From contig JASANG010000566.1 of assembly GCA_030248215.1 (NCBI GenBank), positions 299,131-363,130 on the forward strand: DNA of 64,000 nucleotides. The letters run 5' to 3'. Below, piece by piece: positions 10,160 through 22,525 of the stretch. Numbering within the stretch: the first letter of the stretch is position 1; every line of letters begins with the position of its first letter. The translations under genes were made by a program, and so were the position numbers. This DNA is from Enoplolaimus lenunculus. Taxonomy: Eukaryota; Nematoda; Enoplea; Enoplida; Thoracostomopsidae. The notes under the pieces were generated by a model that was not told the DNA's origin, did not search any database, and was given only the letters and a program-made list of their open reading frames with translations.

Positions 10160-10616
10160 TACAAGCCACAAAAGCAAAATCTTCCTTCCAACTACTATAC
10201 ATCGTGTCCACGTGGTGTTACGGATAACACATACCTTATTCACATGAGTCAGGCATACGAGAAAAGGGTGTGAAGGTGTGTCCCGGGTATCAGACAAGAC
10301 CACATACCTGAGTCAGCCATACGGGAAACCGAGTGCAGGGGTATCAGGGGGTCCAGACGCGACTCATATAAAAAGAAACGGGTGTCACCGATAACCCTGA
10401 AACCGCAACAAATCTAACGCGTCGTATAGGAATTGAAAACATTTACTGCAAAGCATTCGCTGGTTTTTCACTCATTTCGCTTGCGAGATTTTATGATCCA
10501 TTTTGATGTTAGCTGCTGTGCGCTATTTGACAACTTATGAAGAAATGGTTCCCGCATCAGAGTCCTGGAGTCCGATGTACCATCGAATACGATAATATAC
10601 ACATATGGAGCATGTT
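10160..10616. other. No gene seen
   Basis: Contains a short imperfect direct repeat around CATGAGTCAGGCATACG and CTGAGTCAGCCATACG (about 10243-10330). Nothing else was recognised. Confidence 0.45.
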
Positions 10617-10777
10617 AGGGTTGCGCTATACTCGACGTCCGGCGCCTTATCGTCCGTCACTCGTACGGCGCCGTCCGTCACCGTTCGTACCATATGTTAT
10701 TGTACGGGAGTTATTTGAGTACGATACCGCACGGTAACGGACGGCGCCGGACGTCAACAAAAGTATAGCACAACCCT
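10617..10777. mobile_element. Family H GC-rich MITE, copy 1
   Basis: Ends AGGGTTGCGCTATACT and AGTATAGCACAACCCT. The arms are GC- and CpG-rich: GACGTCCGGCGCC, then GGCGCCGTCCGTCACCG and its inverse. It stands out sharply from the AT-rich surroundings. Confidence 0.85.
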
Positions 10778-10876
10778 TCAAATGATGTACGTACTTATTA
10801 ATTCTGAAACGTCATTGCAAGTTTCTTTACCAAAAAACATTTTGCCTTTTACGTAAAACATATCGTTAATAATTCG

Positions 10877-11439
10877 GGCCAATGTAAAGAACAGGGGCGG
10901 AACAGTAATGGCCTAAACCTAAGCCTTCGCCTAAGCGTAAAAACGATCATATTCGTAGGCCTAGCCTAAGCCTAAGCGCAAAGAATGAGCATATTCCTAA
11001 GCCTAAGGCTAAGCCTAAGCCAAGCAAAAAAATTAGTCTAATCCTTAAGCTTATGCGGGGTTAACGTTAGCAATAGCGCGCTTCGTACCTGTTTTGTCAC
11101 TGTGCCCATAGCGGTACACACTAATTGTTTTGCTACCCATATGAATACCAACAGAAAATAAAATGTTATGCATAGCTAGGTTTTCGAAAAATTGACCTAC
11201 CCATATGGGTAGAGTCAAGATGTATGCTCGCACCCCATATAGATGCCAACTTAATAAACCTTCAAGCTTACCCATATGGGTAGTAGCTAGCTAACAACCT
11301 ATTCATATAGGTTGTTTCTACCTCCTGCTATGGGTAAGTGACAAAACAGGTACCAATCGCACAATTGGTAACGTGAACCACGCATTACTCAATTGCAGTC
11401 CCACAGAAAATCGTTCCGCCTCTGATGTTTACATGGGCC
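10877..11439 (-). mobile_element. Family B MITE, copy 2, carrying a nested foldback element
   Basis: Family B ends (GGCCAATGTAAAGAACAGG and GATGTTTACATGGGCC) enclose 563 bp, over twice the usual length. The excess is the insertion at about 11051-11388. Flanks ATAATTCG and ATAATTTT match at 6 of 8 positions. Confidence 0.8.
11051..11388. mobile_element. Foldback element with repeated ACCCATATGGGT palindromes
   Basis: The left arm (ATGCGGGGTTAACGTTAG, then TACCTGTTTTGTCACT and GCCCATAGC) is mirrored on the right by GCTATGGG, AGTGACAAAACAGGTA and TAACGTGAACCACGCAT. Between the arms lie about five ACCCATATGGGT-like palindromes, two of them exact. It is inserted within family B copy 2. No relative was recognised, although GATAACGTGAACCCCGCAT at 17826-17845 may be an end of another copy. 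Confidence 0.75.
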
Positions 11440-12504
11440 ATAATTTTTAACCCTGTTATCAAATTTCGTTGACCTCAGAGAATGAATTCAACCTGGCTTA
11501 AACCACGGTAACCAAACTTTTATAACCAGCAACCATTTATTGGCTTAAAGTAGCTTTAATTTTGGATAGTAACCATATTTTCTCAAAAACAATTGTGGAC
11601 ATTTATTGGTTATTTATTTATGTTTTTATATCAACCAATAAGAATGTTTGTATACCGAACAAAATGAATTGGTTTATACGGCATTCACGTTTCTGGTTAA
11701 AGTTATATACTTGATGGTTTCGTATAGTGCTCTCTGACGCTAATCAATTGGACAACCTAACATATATTTAGGTTTCGGTGCACCACTAGTATTTTTCAAC
11801 GGATCATAAAAGTTTTTTAAGCCTTCGGGCGAAAATCCGCAATTTGGTGGTAGGTTTATTAAGTGTTATATGTCAAAAGTTTCACGCTTCCAGCCAATGC
11901 TTCAATCCGAAGGAGTATTTTTAATTCGACTACTAAATTTTTTAATTTCTATAAGTGCGCTTCGTCTTGCTTTCAGTATATTTCTGTACCTATTCTCTGT
12001 CTAATGTTCGCCATTCTATTTTAATTTCGGTACTCTCTCAAGGCTTAAACTTAAATTACAGCTTAACTAAACTTGAATATGAGTTGAAATAAAACTTAAT
12101 TGGCTGAGCGGACCAACCAAACTTGGATCATAAGTTGAAGTTAAATTAAAATATTTTAAGTTCAAGACAAGGTTAAGTTTAACTTATTTTTGGTCTAAGA
12201 TATAAGTGTGGCTCAAAAACTATGCAGTTTCTAGAATTCGTTAAGTTTAGATTAAACTAAAAATATGACTGATTTGAAATCAGTTTAAGCTTAGCCTACG
12301 ACTTCGTTCAGTTAATCTAGAAAGTTAGTTTAATATTGATAGATTATCGTAAGCTTTAAATCGTACGGTTTTACAGAGTTCCATTGGTATAATTAATACA
12401 GTTTGATGATTGCAACCTATTGCACTAATATTGATTTCAGTACCGCAACCCACAAAGACCTAAACCAAGATGTAAACTTAAACCAAGACCATGAAATACT
12501 ATTA
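11440..12504. other. No gene seen; AACTTAA-rich tract
   Basis: From about 12030 to 12310 the sequence is dominated by AACTTAA, AAGTTTA and TTAAGTT words, a low-complexity tract. I see no coding exon. Confidence 0.45.
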
Positions 12505-12775
12505 TTAACCCTTTCTCGCATGAATATATTCACTTTAATATAAGATGTAATTTCAAGGTAAGATTCGATCTGTTGTCTCTCGTGTGGGAGACGTTTACGA
12601 TGACCATTCCGCTATAGTAGCTTGACGCTCCAGCCTGAGGGGCTCTCACGTCTTGTAGAGATTCTGCACTGCGCATATACTTTAAAATTGTTAAACACTG
12701 TTCACTGTGTCTGTGTTGCTCGGATATTACTTGTATTTAGTTGCTCATAGTATACTCTATCAGTTAAAGGGTTAA
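12505..12775 (-). mobile_element. Family F, copy 3
   Basis: TTAACCCTTTCTCGCATGAA to AAAGGGTTAA. The tRNA-like region lies on the minus strand. It ends with the ATAGTATACTCTAT hairpin of its subfamily. Confidence 0.8.
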
Positions 12776-12800
12776 TCACCACAATATGACTAAACGCAGC

Positions 12801-12949
12801 GGCCAATGTAAAGAATTGGGGCGGAACAGTATTCTTAAACCTAAGCCTAAACCTAAGCCTAAACCAAGCAAAACAATTACTCTAAAGCTTAAGCTTACTC
12901 TTTTCTAGTCCCACAGAAAAACGTTCCGCCACTAATCTTTACATGAGCC
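12801..12949 (-). mobile_element. Family B MITE, copy 3
   Basis: Flanks AACGCAGC and AACGCAAC match at 7 of 8 positions. This gives family B the 8-bp duplication expected of hAT elements. Short core of GCCTAA repeats. Confidence 0.85.
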
Positions 12950-13044
12950 AACGCAACTGTACCAACGAAGCTGAATTATTGAACTGCATTCAAATAAGAC
13001 AAATCTTTTTTGATTTGAAATTACCCGACATATTAACGCAGTAA

Positions 13045-13200
13045 AGCCCTATTTACACGTGCAAGTTTTTGCTGCGAGAACTTGCAGCTGCAATGCAGTT
13101 TTGTCCAAAATCTCGTTCGAAACGACTTGCAGCTGCAAATAATTCATTAAATATCATAGCTAAGAAATATAGTTCACACGTGTGAACAACCATGCAAGTT
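13045..13200. mobile_element. Family T fragment (GCAAGTTTTTGC ends)
   Basis: The sequence GCCCTATTTACACGTGCAAG and the palindromic CTTGCAGCTGCAA match, inverted, the right end of the element at about 22190-22525. The right boundary of this copy is unclear. Confidence 0.5.
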
Positions 13201-13992
13201 TACTGAATTTATTGCAGCCGCTCTCTCATTGGTTTCGAAACGGGGTTAAAAGTGTATATATTGATAAAGCTGGGCGATATATCCCACTTCCGATATTTTA
13301 TAAGACACAAGACAGGAGCACATTTAGCTGGCTTTTTTTGGCTTGCAAATGTCAACAGGTTTTGTCACTCGCTGTCTTTAGCTCACAAAACCAGCATTCA
13401 CGAAGTATTATTATTAACCTTTTCGAATGAAATTATGGGTTGTGACCTTGACAACGGTGTTTTGGCACATAACACCGACAGATGCCATGCATTACTTTAA
13501 TAATACGTCTAATTAATTAATTCAAATTGCAAATCAATGTGAAGTTTAGAGTGGAAAAAAACTTGGACTCTCATCGGCCGGAATGTCAATATTTTGAGCA
13601 AACTCGTTCATGACAAGCGTTAAATCAAACATAAATTAGCCTGACAGCGCAATGCTTTTATTTTACATTTAATACGGTCACATTTCATTTTATTACTGCT
13701 TCTGGTTTGATTGAAGCCGTACAATCGATTATTATATCCAATCAACTTTCAATTTATTTGGTAAACCTAAACAATAAAGGAGAGTGTTTTACACGGTAAC
13801 TCTCATTCGACCCACAGCTTGCTCGGCTAACAGTAATTAGTTGTTACTTTGGGTGCCGGTTTGCGTAGGGTATACACAGAAGTTTGAAGGAGTGAGCGAA
13901 AATCAATTTTTGAATGGCATAATCCGGCATGATCCCGAAACTTTTGAAAAAATACTTTATACTCGTTCCTTTACATATTTCGGAACGCATGT
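13201..13992. other. No gene seen
   Basis: Two overlapping open frames of about 82 codons near 13182-13500 have no recognisable features. I treat them as chance. Confidence 0.4.
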
Positions 13993-13993
13993 A

Positions 13994-14201
13994 CACTATA
14001 AAAAATGTTGAGTCAAATTGATTCTCTTCGAAATAGGCTTTTCGGGACTACACAAATGGCGTCAAGCTTCGACTCCATCACCAGAGTCACATTTCACTCA
14101 CTGAGTCGCATGTTTGACGGAGTGCGAATTTGACTCAGTTTGTGTAGTCCCGAAAAGTGTATTTTGGAGAGAGTCAATTTGACTCAGCATTTTTTGCAGT
14201 G
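13994..14201. mobile_element. Family D MITE, copy 3
   Basis: Complete copy. The left end is changed (CACTATAAAAAATGTTGAGT). The right end is intact. Confidence 0.8.
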
Positions 14202-14525
14202 TATGTCGTATCTGTTCAAAGTAACTAATTCACAGTCAATTGTGACTGTGTTGGCCGAATGAGTTGTGAGCAGAGCATAAGAATGCGGTTTCAGAGAGCG
14301 TGAGTGCTTTCAATTGAGATGCAACGGATATTGAAACTGTATCATTTATTTAGTTAATATAGAAATGTTTTAGCACCTTGTGAATAACTTTGCTATATTT
14401 GCTTAAAAACGGCAAATACGACAATAAGGCAACCGGGCATCTTGCCGCTCGACTGCTTCCTAAAAGTCTAAGCCCACAAATAAGCGAAAGAGTGACTCTA
14501 AGCCCAATCTTAACACAAGTAACCA

Positions 14526-14727
14526 CACTGCAAAAAATGCCGAGTGAAATTGACTGTATCCAAAATAGGCTTTTCATAACTACACAAATTGAGTCAAAAT
14601 ACGACTCCGCCAGAGTCTCAAATTGAGTCGCAATTAACTGTGGCGGAGTCAAATTTTGACTCAGCTTGTGTAGTCAGGAAAAGCCTATTTCGGAGACAGT
14701 CAATTTGACTCACCATTTCTTGCAGTG
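14526..14727. mobile_element. Family D MITE, copy 4
   Basis: CACTGCAAAAAATGCCGAGT to CACCATTTCTTGCAGTG. The donor-like GTGAGT of the consensus is mutated here. Confidence 0.85.
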
Positions 14728-15426
14728 CAACATCCAATTGTCAAGCCACATAATTTTCGGATTCCAAGTAGCCAAATGAACACTGTTATGATCATCATAC
14801 CGATTAATTTTCCGTTTCTACCAGAGGAAACTCACGGTCATATTTCGCTCTATACAGCATACTTTCTTGCGGGAACGGCATATTTGAGTTATCATTCTTC
14901 AATTTTTATCTTAAAAACGCTCATTATCTTTCAAAAAACGGTAACCTTTTTGTTAATTTTTAAAGCGATTAGCCAGTTTTCTTACAAGACAGCAGTGGCG
15001 TTGAATGCCTACGGGTGTGCGAGTGAGACTTGTGTATTTTGGAACCAAACTTGGACTGAAGTGTCAGTTTGAAGCCACATTTTGTTACTCAACATACTGA
15101 GTAGTTACACGATGTGAAATTGTTTACTATTAAGTACTCGGCGAGGGGTTTCCACTCCGCCCCCCCATTGTCCGTACCAGCCAGCGCCTATCAAAAAACA
15201 GCTAATTACTTGCTAGGCAACACAGTTTAATTAAGAATGTGAGTAAAAATGGTCAATCATTAATAATGAGTTATATTTTGCTGGAGTGCGGTGCTTATTA
15301 TGTCGCAAAACAGCTTATGATTTGGTCTTCTAGGTTCATTGTCATTTTCTAATACGCTAAACCGTTTATTGCCATCAACACAGAATCGACAAAATGTTGT
15401 GACGGCATGTCAAGACTCAAACTCAA
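14728..15426. other. No gene seen
   Basis: A 115-codon frame at 14725-15072 overlaps the family D end and has no domain or splice support. Confidence 0.4.
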
Positions 15427-15702
15427 CTTATCCCTTTCTCACATGAATATTTTCCATTTCCCCTGAGACCTACTTTTATGCTAGGATTCGAACTCCGGTG
15501 ACTGGAGTGCGAGGCGTATACCATCACCACTCAGCTATAGGAGCTTGACGCTCGAGGTCGAGGGGGCTCTCACGTCTTGTGGTGATTTATTACTATGTAT
15601 ACGTGTTGCAATTGTTAAACACGGTGCGATATTACATTAATATTTAACGTATATATACTGCGATTAGTTGCCTATAGGCAACTCAATGTGAGAAGGGGTT
15701 AA
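15427..15702 (-). mobile_element. Family F, copy 4 (second subfamily)
   Basis: The left TTAA has become TTAT; the right end is AGAAGGGGTTAA. The tRNA-like region on the minus strand has a good B box (GAGTTCGAATCC). This subfamily has GAGTTGCCTATAGGCAACTC at its far end. Confidence 0.8.
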
Positions 15703-16362
15703 GTTCTTGTCAGTGGTGGATGTACACATTTGTGAAAGCTTTGACCGCGTGAGAATTACAATAGTTGAAACGTGCTTGCAAGCGAAGCGAACGAGAAACC
15801 AAACGCAATTTTACTGCTAAACATTAATAAAAAATGTTTACTTTTAATCTCAGTTGGGTGGCTTTGGCCGGAATGCTTCCGGCTTGTATCCGTCAGCGGT
15901 TTCTCGTGCTCTGCCGTTTTAACTGCGTTTTAATGTTACCCGCCTGGCTTCTTTTGATTGTACGTCTAAAATCGAAAGTATAGCTTGGTCACTCGTAAAC
16001 TGTGCAACCGTACGGGTCAATGTTGGTTAAATACTATATTACATTATTACTCAAGCTTAGCTATGTGATTTGTAGAAAAATTTAAAAAGTTTAATAATTT
16101 TAACGAAATTAATACTCAATCAGACATTTTTCACCGCGTTTCTGCATTCCAATTAGAGTTGCATCCAGGTCCGTTTATGTGAATTCCGGTTATGGGTTTG
16201 AGGTCCCGGTTTTGGATTTGAGTAATTCCTGGTTCGGGTCCGATTTTCGCCAAAAAACGGTTGCCGAACACGATTCCAGGGGTTGCAAAAATTGTCAGAC
16301 AAAATACTGGAACAGAAGCATTTAAATATATATGCAAATGTAGGTGTATTTGCATGTTTCAA
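15703..16362. other. No gene seen; degenerate CCGGTT-rich segment
   Basis: Between 16140 and 16310 several GGTTCGGGTCCG and CCCGGTTTTGG phrases suggest an old CAGGGTTCC-type hAT MITE, but no termini could be set. Confidence 0.35.
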
Positions 16363-16418
16363 AACTAAAGCTTTTTAGTACCACAGAAAAACGTTCCGCC
16401 CCTTATCTTTTCGTGGGC
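16363..16418 (-). mobile_element. Family B MITE, copy 4 (one end only)
   Basis: Only the end AGTACCACAGAAAAACGTTC to CTTTTCGTGGGC survives. Confidence 0.65.
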
Positions 16419-16841
16419 TGCCGTTATGTTCGTGTGTAGTATCCAGGCTACCAATTTCCGACAGTGCCATCAACCGTTCTCGGGTGCCTGGCGTTTGGGC
16501 AACATTACAAAACGAGCCTATGTAATTTTTATGGCGTGTTTATGGCTCCAAGTCTCGCATATTGCATATCCGGCCGTGCTGTTATAACTGCTTGTTATAA
16601 AGTTTTCACGACTTTTAATTTCAAAAATTTTTAGCTCCGTGTTCAGGTTTCCATTTATGAAAAGTTTCGAATTATGGTTTTTTATTTAAGAAGTTAAGAA
16701 TCCGGGTCCGAATTCAGATTTTGAATTTGAAAAATTCCATTTGATTGTGGTTTATTGTCAAATGTTGCTATACTCTATTTTCAATATAGAAAAGTAACAC
16801 CGATTGCATGTACTTAAACGAAACGCAATTATGGGCAGTAG

Positions 16842-17150
16842 TGGCGGATCGAACAAATTTTGACGGAGGGTGCTGGCTGGCAAATGTAATAAAACGCAAA
16901 AATAGTAAAGTATGGATGGACCTGATCATTTTATCACAAAAAAGTTTCCTGAGAGCTAAAAATTGTAAGGTAGCACCTTACTATTTTATCATTAAAAAAT
17001 TCTGCGGCAAATATTGTGTTTTTACCAAAAACTTACTCTGAGGGGAAAAATGGTAAGGTGGGGACCTTTCCATTTTAACACAAAAAATTTCTGACGGGGG
17101 GAGCGTTTTGAGACGAGCATGTGCGCCGTGCCCACTCTGGATCCATAAGA
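16842..17150. mobile_element. Family J element, copy 2 (GGCGGATC ends)
   Basis: Begins AGTGGCGGATCGAACAAATT and shows the internal phrase TTTTATCACAAAAAA..AAAATTGTAAGG repeated about three times. The same phrase occurs in the better copy at 24368. The right end is weak (TCTGGATCC at about 17137). Confidence 0.5.
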
Positions 17151-18042
17151 CTCCCCAATATGACCCAATCAGGTCCCAAATGAATCGTTAAAGCCCAATA
17201 CGATCCGCCGGGGTACTTGTTGACTCAAGGCGGTGTTCCGCTCGTAGAGGCTCAATTCAAAAGAAAACAGTCCAATTGAACTTGACAAGTATATTTTGCT
17301 TAATTTTACAGATTCTATGTTTTAATGTATCTACATGAAAGGACACGAAAAATATCAATCAGCACGCGTCCACAGCCACTGAGAATTTCCACATCGCGTA
17401 CACAAGTTAATGTAAACCACGCATAATCAGAATTTAAACGAGTTTTTCATGAATGCGACCAAAACATTTACAGCGTCACACGGAGCGAAGCTCGCTGAGA
17501 GGGCCAGCACCTCACCTTCGTAGGGGTCAGGGGGGTGCTAACCACGGCTCTGACAGCCAACGCAATTTGTAAACCGTTGCTTCGTCTACTTACCTCATTC
17601 CCAGCTAAAACCAGAAAACTGTAGCACCGCGTGGTACTTGCAAAACGTTTGGTTTGCGAAGAATTTAGGTACGAAACAAAGTTAAAAATTTTGCCAAAAT
17701 TGTACGCGCACATATCAATAGCAGACAAATACGAATTTTTGAATACGATATGGTAGTCTACAAGCAGACAAAATGTTACCCAATAGACTAATAGTGACAA
17801 AACGTGTTTCAAACTGCCCAGGTTTGATAACGTGAACCCCGCATTTTCATAAGGGATATTTATCGTTTCTATTGCTGCAAACTTGTTCTGTGTTGTTAAT
17901 TTCTCTAATTCCAGCAGACTGATGGGTCTACAGGGATCGTAAAATGCATAAGTTAAGGAGTTCATGACTCAATAAAAATAACACAATTATCTTCACACTT
18001 CATTAGGATTTTGGTTAAATATTAGGCTCTTGAATTAATGAT
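17151..18042. other. No gene supported; 165-codon antisense frame
   Basis: A minus-strand frame at 17468-17965 is the longest in this part, but the composition of its translation is unremarkable and no domain or splice pattern supports it. The end GCGAAGCTCGCTGAGAGGGC may be repeat-derived. Confidence 0.35.
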
Positions 18043-18265
18043 ACGCTGCAATAAATGGTGAGTCAAATTTACTGTTTCCGAAATAAGCTTTTCCTGACTA
18101 CACAAACTGAGTCAAAGTTCGACTCCGTCAGAGTCAAATTTCATTTGCTGAATCGTTCAGTATGTCGAATTTAATTCTGGCGGAGTCGAATTTTGACTCA
18201 GTTTGTGTAGTCCGGAAATGCATATTTCAGAGAGAGTCAATTTGACTCACCATTTTTTGCAGTGT
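18043..18265. mobile_element. Family D MITE, copy 5
   Basis: Complete, with AATGGTGAGTCAAATT at its left end and CACCATTTTTTGCAGTG at its right. Confidence 0.85.
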
Positions 18266-18709
18266 AGCCCCAGCCTAAGCCTTTACTAAAGCCTTTTGTT
18301 AAACTCAACCCGTGGGCCCGAGCTTTAAGTTTTAAACGTAGGGAAAAGTGTACAAGAGCCCCAAATTTTAGTCTTGAAGTTTGACTCTGTTGTTGTGGTG
18401 TCGTGCATTATATACACCATTTTTAAATGCGCTTTTGGCAATTATTGCGCAAAATGCTTGGCGCATAGTATTTCAATGTCAAAATAGGTTTTGTTTAAAA
18501 AACGAGAAAAGTGAAAAATTTAAAACGTATAAGTTTTCATCGATTAGGTTGAAAAATTCTGAAGCATAGATTTTGCTGAGAAAATGGAAAAAGTAGACAA
18601 TTTAACTGTCTAAATTTTTCCATAATAAACAGTTCGCCTCGTAAACTCGAGTTTTATGCAAGTAATACATTTTATAGCATAAAATGTCTTTATTGTATGA
18701 CTCTAGCTA
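18266..18709. other. No gene seen
   Basis: AT-rich spacer without recognisable structure. Confidence 0.45.
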
Positions 18710-18972
18710 TTAACCACTTCTCACATTGAGTTGCCTGTAGACAACTCAGCGCAGTGTATATACGTTAAATAGTATATATCACACCGTAATTGCAACACGT
18801 ATACATAGTACTAAATCACCACAAAACGTGAGAGCCCCTCGGACTCAAGCCGCAAGCTCCTATTGTTGAGTGGTGATGGTATACGCCTCCCACTCCAGTC
18901 ACAGGAGTTCGAATCCTAGCATAAAAGTAGTCCTCAGGGGAAATAGAAAATATTCATGTGAGAAAGGGTTAA
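18710..18972 (+). mobile_element. Family F, copy 5
   Basis: TTAACCACTTCTCACATTGA to GTGAGAAAGGGTTAA, second subfamily. The A box is changed (TTGTTGAGTGG) and the B box GAGTTCGAATCC is intact. A family A element follows 6 bp after the TTAA. Confidence 0.8.
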
Positions 18973-18978
18973 GACCTG

Positions 18979-19152
18979 GGCCAATGTTGCTTTTAGGGGC
19001 GTAACAGTAAATTAACCGTATTCCTAATCCTAAGCCTTAGCCTAAGCCTAAGCCTAAGCCTGAACCTAAGCAAAAAATTGTAATCTAGAATCTAAACCCA
19101 CTCTTTTATAGACCCACCAGAAACGTTTACGCTTCTCAAGGTAACATGGGCC
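18979..19152 (-). mobile_element. Family A MITE, copy 8
   Basis: Perfect 8-bp duplication AAGACCTG at 18971-18978 and 19153-19160. The left copy overlaps the last bases of family F copy 5, so this element inserted at its edge afterwards. Confidence 0.9.
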
Positions 19153-21387
19153 AAGACCTGAATCAACAAATAATAAAAAATATACTGACTTGTAATAAAA
19201 CATATTTTAACTAGAATGAAAAGTGCCCCGATGTGGCCATAGAAAACGATATGTTTCGGGTAGTAAGATTTTTAGTTCAATACCGCTAGTATTACAATTT
19301 CCATGCATGCGTATAAAGTGGTAAAACTAGATTAATTTGATGCCAATCAGCGTCCTCCCGAAACGCGACACAACAATACTATAGAATTAGTAAAAGTTAA
19401 ATCATTGAGTTTGATTGACTGCGTAACGGAAACATATCCGCAACTTTTTCGGAGAAAAGTTTTTTAATATTAAAACAAGAAATAAATACTAGAATATAAA
19501 TACGAATTATTAAAATTTAACTGACATTATTTTTACTATAAATGAAGTTGATATGATAAAAAAGTTTTAAAAAGAGACAAAAAAAAAAACCAAAAAAAAA
19601 ATAAACACAAAAAAAAAAAAAAAAAAAAAAAAAATCACGTTATAATTGTGTTAGAACTGTTAAGCTATATTTCCATAAAAATTAAAAACTACATTTTCAC
19701 AATCACAAAAGTCGCGCTTTCCTAATTTCATTTTTATTTATTAGGTAACTCGCTCAATTTATAATGCTAATATATTTTAATTCATATAAATTGTTTGAAT
19801 TCAAATAGAAAATCAATATAATTGATAAGTACTTGCTCTAGTGAAAACTGATTGTATGCTGCATAGTAGTGTAGAACCAATACATCGGTATCGGTATTGT
19901 AATCGGTATTTTGGAAGAATACTGATTCCGATGCTTTCAATTTTTTTATTGCACACATGAATTGCGTTAAATATATAATTGGAATGCGCAGCATTTAAAA
20001 ATATGGCTGCAACAAATATTTTGTGAAACATGCTGAATACGCATTTGCATCAACATGCGGACGTGGAAAATTGCTTGAAACACACTTTTGTTCGTTTCCT
20101 CTTAATTGTGCAAGAAATTCTAATAATGCAATTCCATCCCCAGTCAGAACTGCAAATCCGCAACTATAAGGTTTGCCTTTTAACTTATTCTTGTTTTCTT
20201 TTCGAAAACGAAAAACTAAGGCGGCCGGGCGTGGGCCTGAAAAATCTGGGCCGGTTCATACTATAATGAGAGCCCGCTTTGTTCGAGCGTCACGCTTTTG
20301 AAAGAGACTGCTTGCTTTGGGAACCTTGTTAAATTAATGGTGTTAATTTTGCACGTCAAAATTTCTTCAAATATTCTAAACGGAGTTTTGGACATTTCAG
20401 TGCTCAACTTGGTGCTACCAATAATACATCGAGCAGTAAATCAAAACTGATATCTGTACTTTACGCGTAAACTTTGAGCTTAAATGTAAATCTAGGTTTA
20501 GAAAAAAACCCACGCGAATGTAAAATCTAGGCACCTACTACGAATTAAATAAAAAGTGTCTCTCATACCACTGGCGGATGCAGTGGGTGCCACTCCGACC
20601 TGAACCACCACAACTTGAATCAAGAGAAAGGTTTTGCATTAAGATTCAGCATTAAATTAGTTGCACAGATTTGGAGGTTTGTATGTTTTATATAATAAAA
20701 TGTTAAACTTTAAGGGACCACCACTTTGAATGAAAAGCTTTGCAGCCATAAGGTTCTAGCTCGTAAATAAACAGTTTTCGACAACTTGAGGTTTACGTCT
20801 ACGTTTTCAAAAACGCGCCTTGGCAAAAAAAATACACATAAAAAACAAGCTATGTTACTAATTTGTAATCATATATAAGCTAATGTTTTTCGTAATTGTC
20901 CACTTAACATGTTTCGCATATATACGTACTAAACAATAGTATTTTCGTTAAATAAATAGCTTAACGTATATGGATGAGATAACTTATGTAGCACATAAAA
21001 AATTGGATTGTTACAATCTACGATTCTGTAGAATACATTGCGACAAGATTTGAATCCAAATACGAAGGCGAAACTTTGCGCTTCCGATTCTTATGAAAAC
21101 GTTTACGTTTAATACTTCGACAATTTTTTCTTTAAATATAGCGCATGAACACCGGTTGCCATGATCTTGAATGACATACGTTTGTATATAAATACCACCA
21201 AAACAGAATAGTAGAAATAATAGACTTTTGATAGAAACATAAGAGAGACGTGAACACTTTTGGAAGAAACATATAATTTTCGTTGTTGTGTAACAATGTT
21301 TATTTGTCGTAAAGAGAGCAAAAACATTGAATCGGTCTTTCTAACTGTACAATTGACATTGACCAATTACGGGACCTAAAACCTAAC
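19153..21387. other. No gene seen; A-rich run
   Basis: Over 2 kb of AT-rich DNA. A poly(A) tract with few interruptions lies at about 19580-19634. It could be the tail of a retroposed sequence, but no upstream LINE, SINE or gene was recognised. An isolated ACTGGCGGATGCAGTGGG near 20571 resembles a family J end. Confidence 0.4.
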
Positions 21388-21597
21388 AGCCAATGTATAC
21401 AACAGGGCCGGAAGGAACAGTAGTATAAGCATATTCCTATGCCTAAGGCTAAGCTTAAACCTAAGCCTTTGATTAAGGACGAGTCTATTTCTAAGCCTAA
21501 GCCTAAGTCGAAACAAAAAAAGTAAGTCTAAAGCTTAAAGTCTGACTCTATTACAGCCCCGCCGGAAAACGATCCAGCCCTGTTCTATAAATGGGCC
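21388..21597 (-). mobile_element. Family C MITE, copy 3
   Basis: Ends AGCCAATGTATACAACAGGG and CCTGTTCTATAAATGGGCC. Flanks AACCTAAC and AAATTAAC match at 6 of 8 positions. Confidence 0.8.
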
Positions 21598-22189
21598 AAA
21601 TTAACAATAGTAAATTATCGAAAATTGGGTTTAGTGTATTATTTTTCCGACATATATGGGTTTAGCAATATTGCTCTTCTAAGCAAATAACCCCCAAAAA
21701 CGCTAAGTATATATCATAGAATTTTACGATATTATATGAATGCTAACTGAATTTTTAGTCGTCTAAATTGATTAGGAAATAAATATATACAGCCGATGAA
21801 GTCAAACATCAGGCACAACAGGATGATAAGAAATAATAAAAGTGAATATAATAATCATAGGGGCTAGTTTTTACATGCATTAAATAGAAATTGTATCGGT
21901 ATAAAAGTGTGTTTAAATTAGTTGGGATATGCCGATTAATCGGCATCGGCATCGGTAATAATCGTCGGTTTTCGTGAGCGTCGGCATCGGCACTGCAAAA
22001 AAATTGCCAATTCTTTGCCGATACTTTTTGCACATATAACAGTCAGTTGGAATGCTATCAGTTTCATTTCTGGGCGCATATCTGGGGTCTGGTCTAGAAA
22101 ACTGTTATCTCTTTTGCGGTTTTTATTGGATAAAATTTATTGAAATGAACTGTTCGTACAAAATTCTAATAATTCAAATAAAACCTTCT
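21598..22189. other. No gene seen; GGCATC-rich tract
   Basis: At 21925-22025 there is a GGCATCGGCATCGGTAATAA tract with inverted CGGCATCGGCAC, perhaps a worn MITE. Confidence 0.35.
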
Positions 22190-22525
22190 GTACGTGTCAA
22201 CGTTTCTAGCATCTGAAACTTGCAACTGCAAGTTTTTTAAAAATTCGTTCGAAAAATTGCAGTTGCTATTTATTCACATAACGCCAAGAATTAATTCATA
22301 GGCATGTATTGTGTTTCAAGATGAATTCATTATTATTTACTGAGCAGATGATTTATAGCTTATGCTTTATAGGTTATGTTTGATATTTATTGTAGTCGTC
22401 TACAAATTATTCATATAATTAAATTCATATTAAGATTCAGAATGAAAACGATGTTTCGTTGCAAAGTATTTCGTGCAAGTCGTAACTGCAAGTTCGCGTT
22501 GCAAAAACTTGTACCTGAGTAAGGC
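22190..22525. mobile_element. Family T MITE (GCAAGTTTTTGC ends)
   Basis: The arms are CTTGCAACTGCAAGTT at about 22218 and GTAACTGCAAGTTCGCGTTG at about 22480, ending near CTTGTACCTGAGTAAGGC. The centre is AT-rich with no ORF. Confidence 0.5.

Noticed and set aside
17468-17965. 165-codon antisense frame
   Set aside because: The longest frame in its area, but it has no domain, no clear splice sites and no coding-like composition. It is kept only as a note in the feature list.
19580-19634. Poly(A) tail of a LINE or SINE
   Set aside because: No upstream retroposon sequence and no target duplication could be seen.
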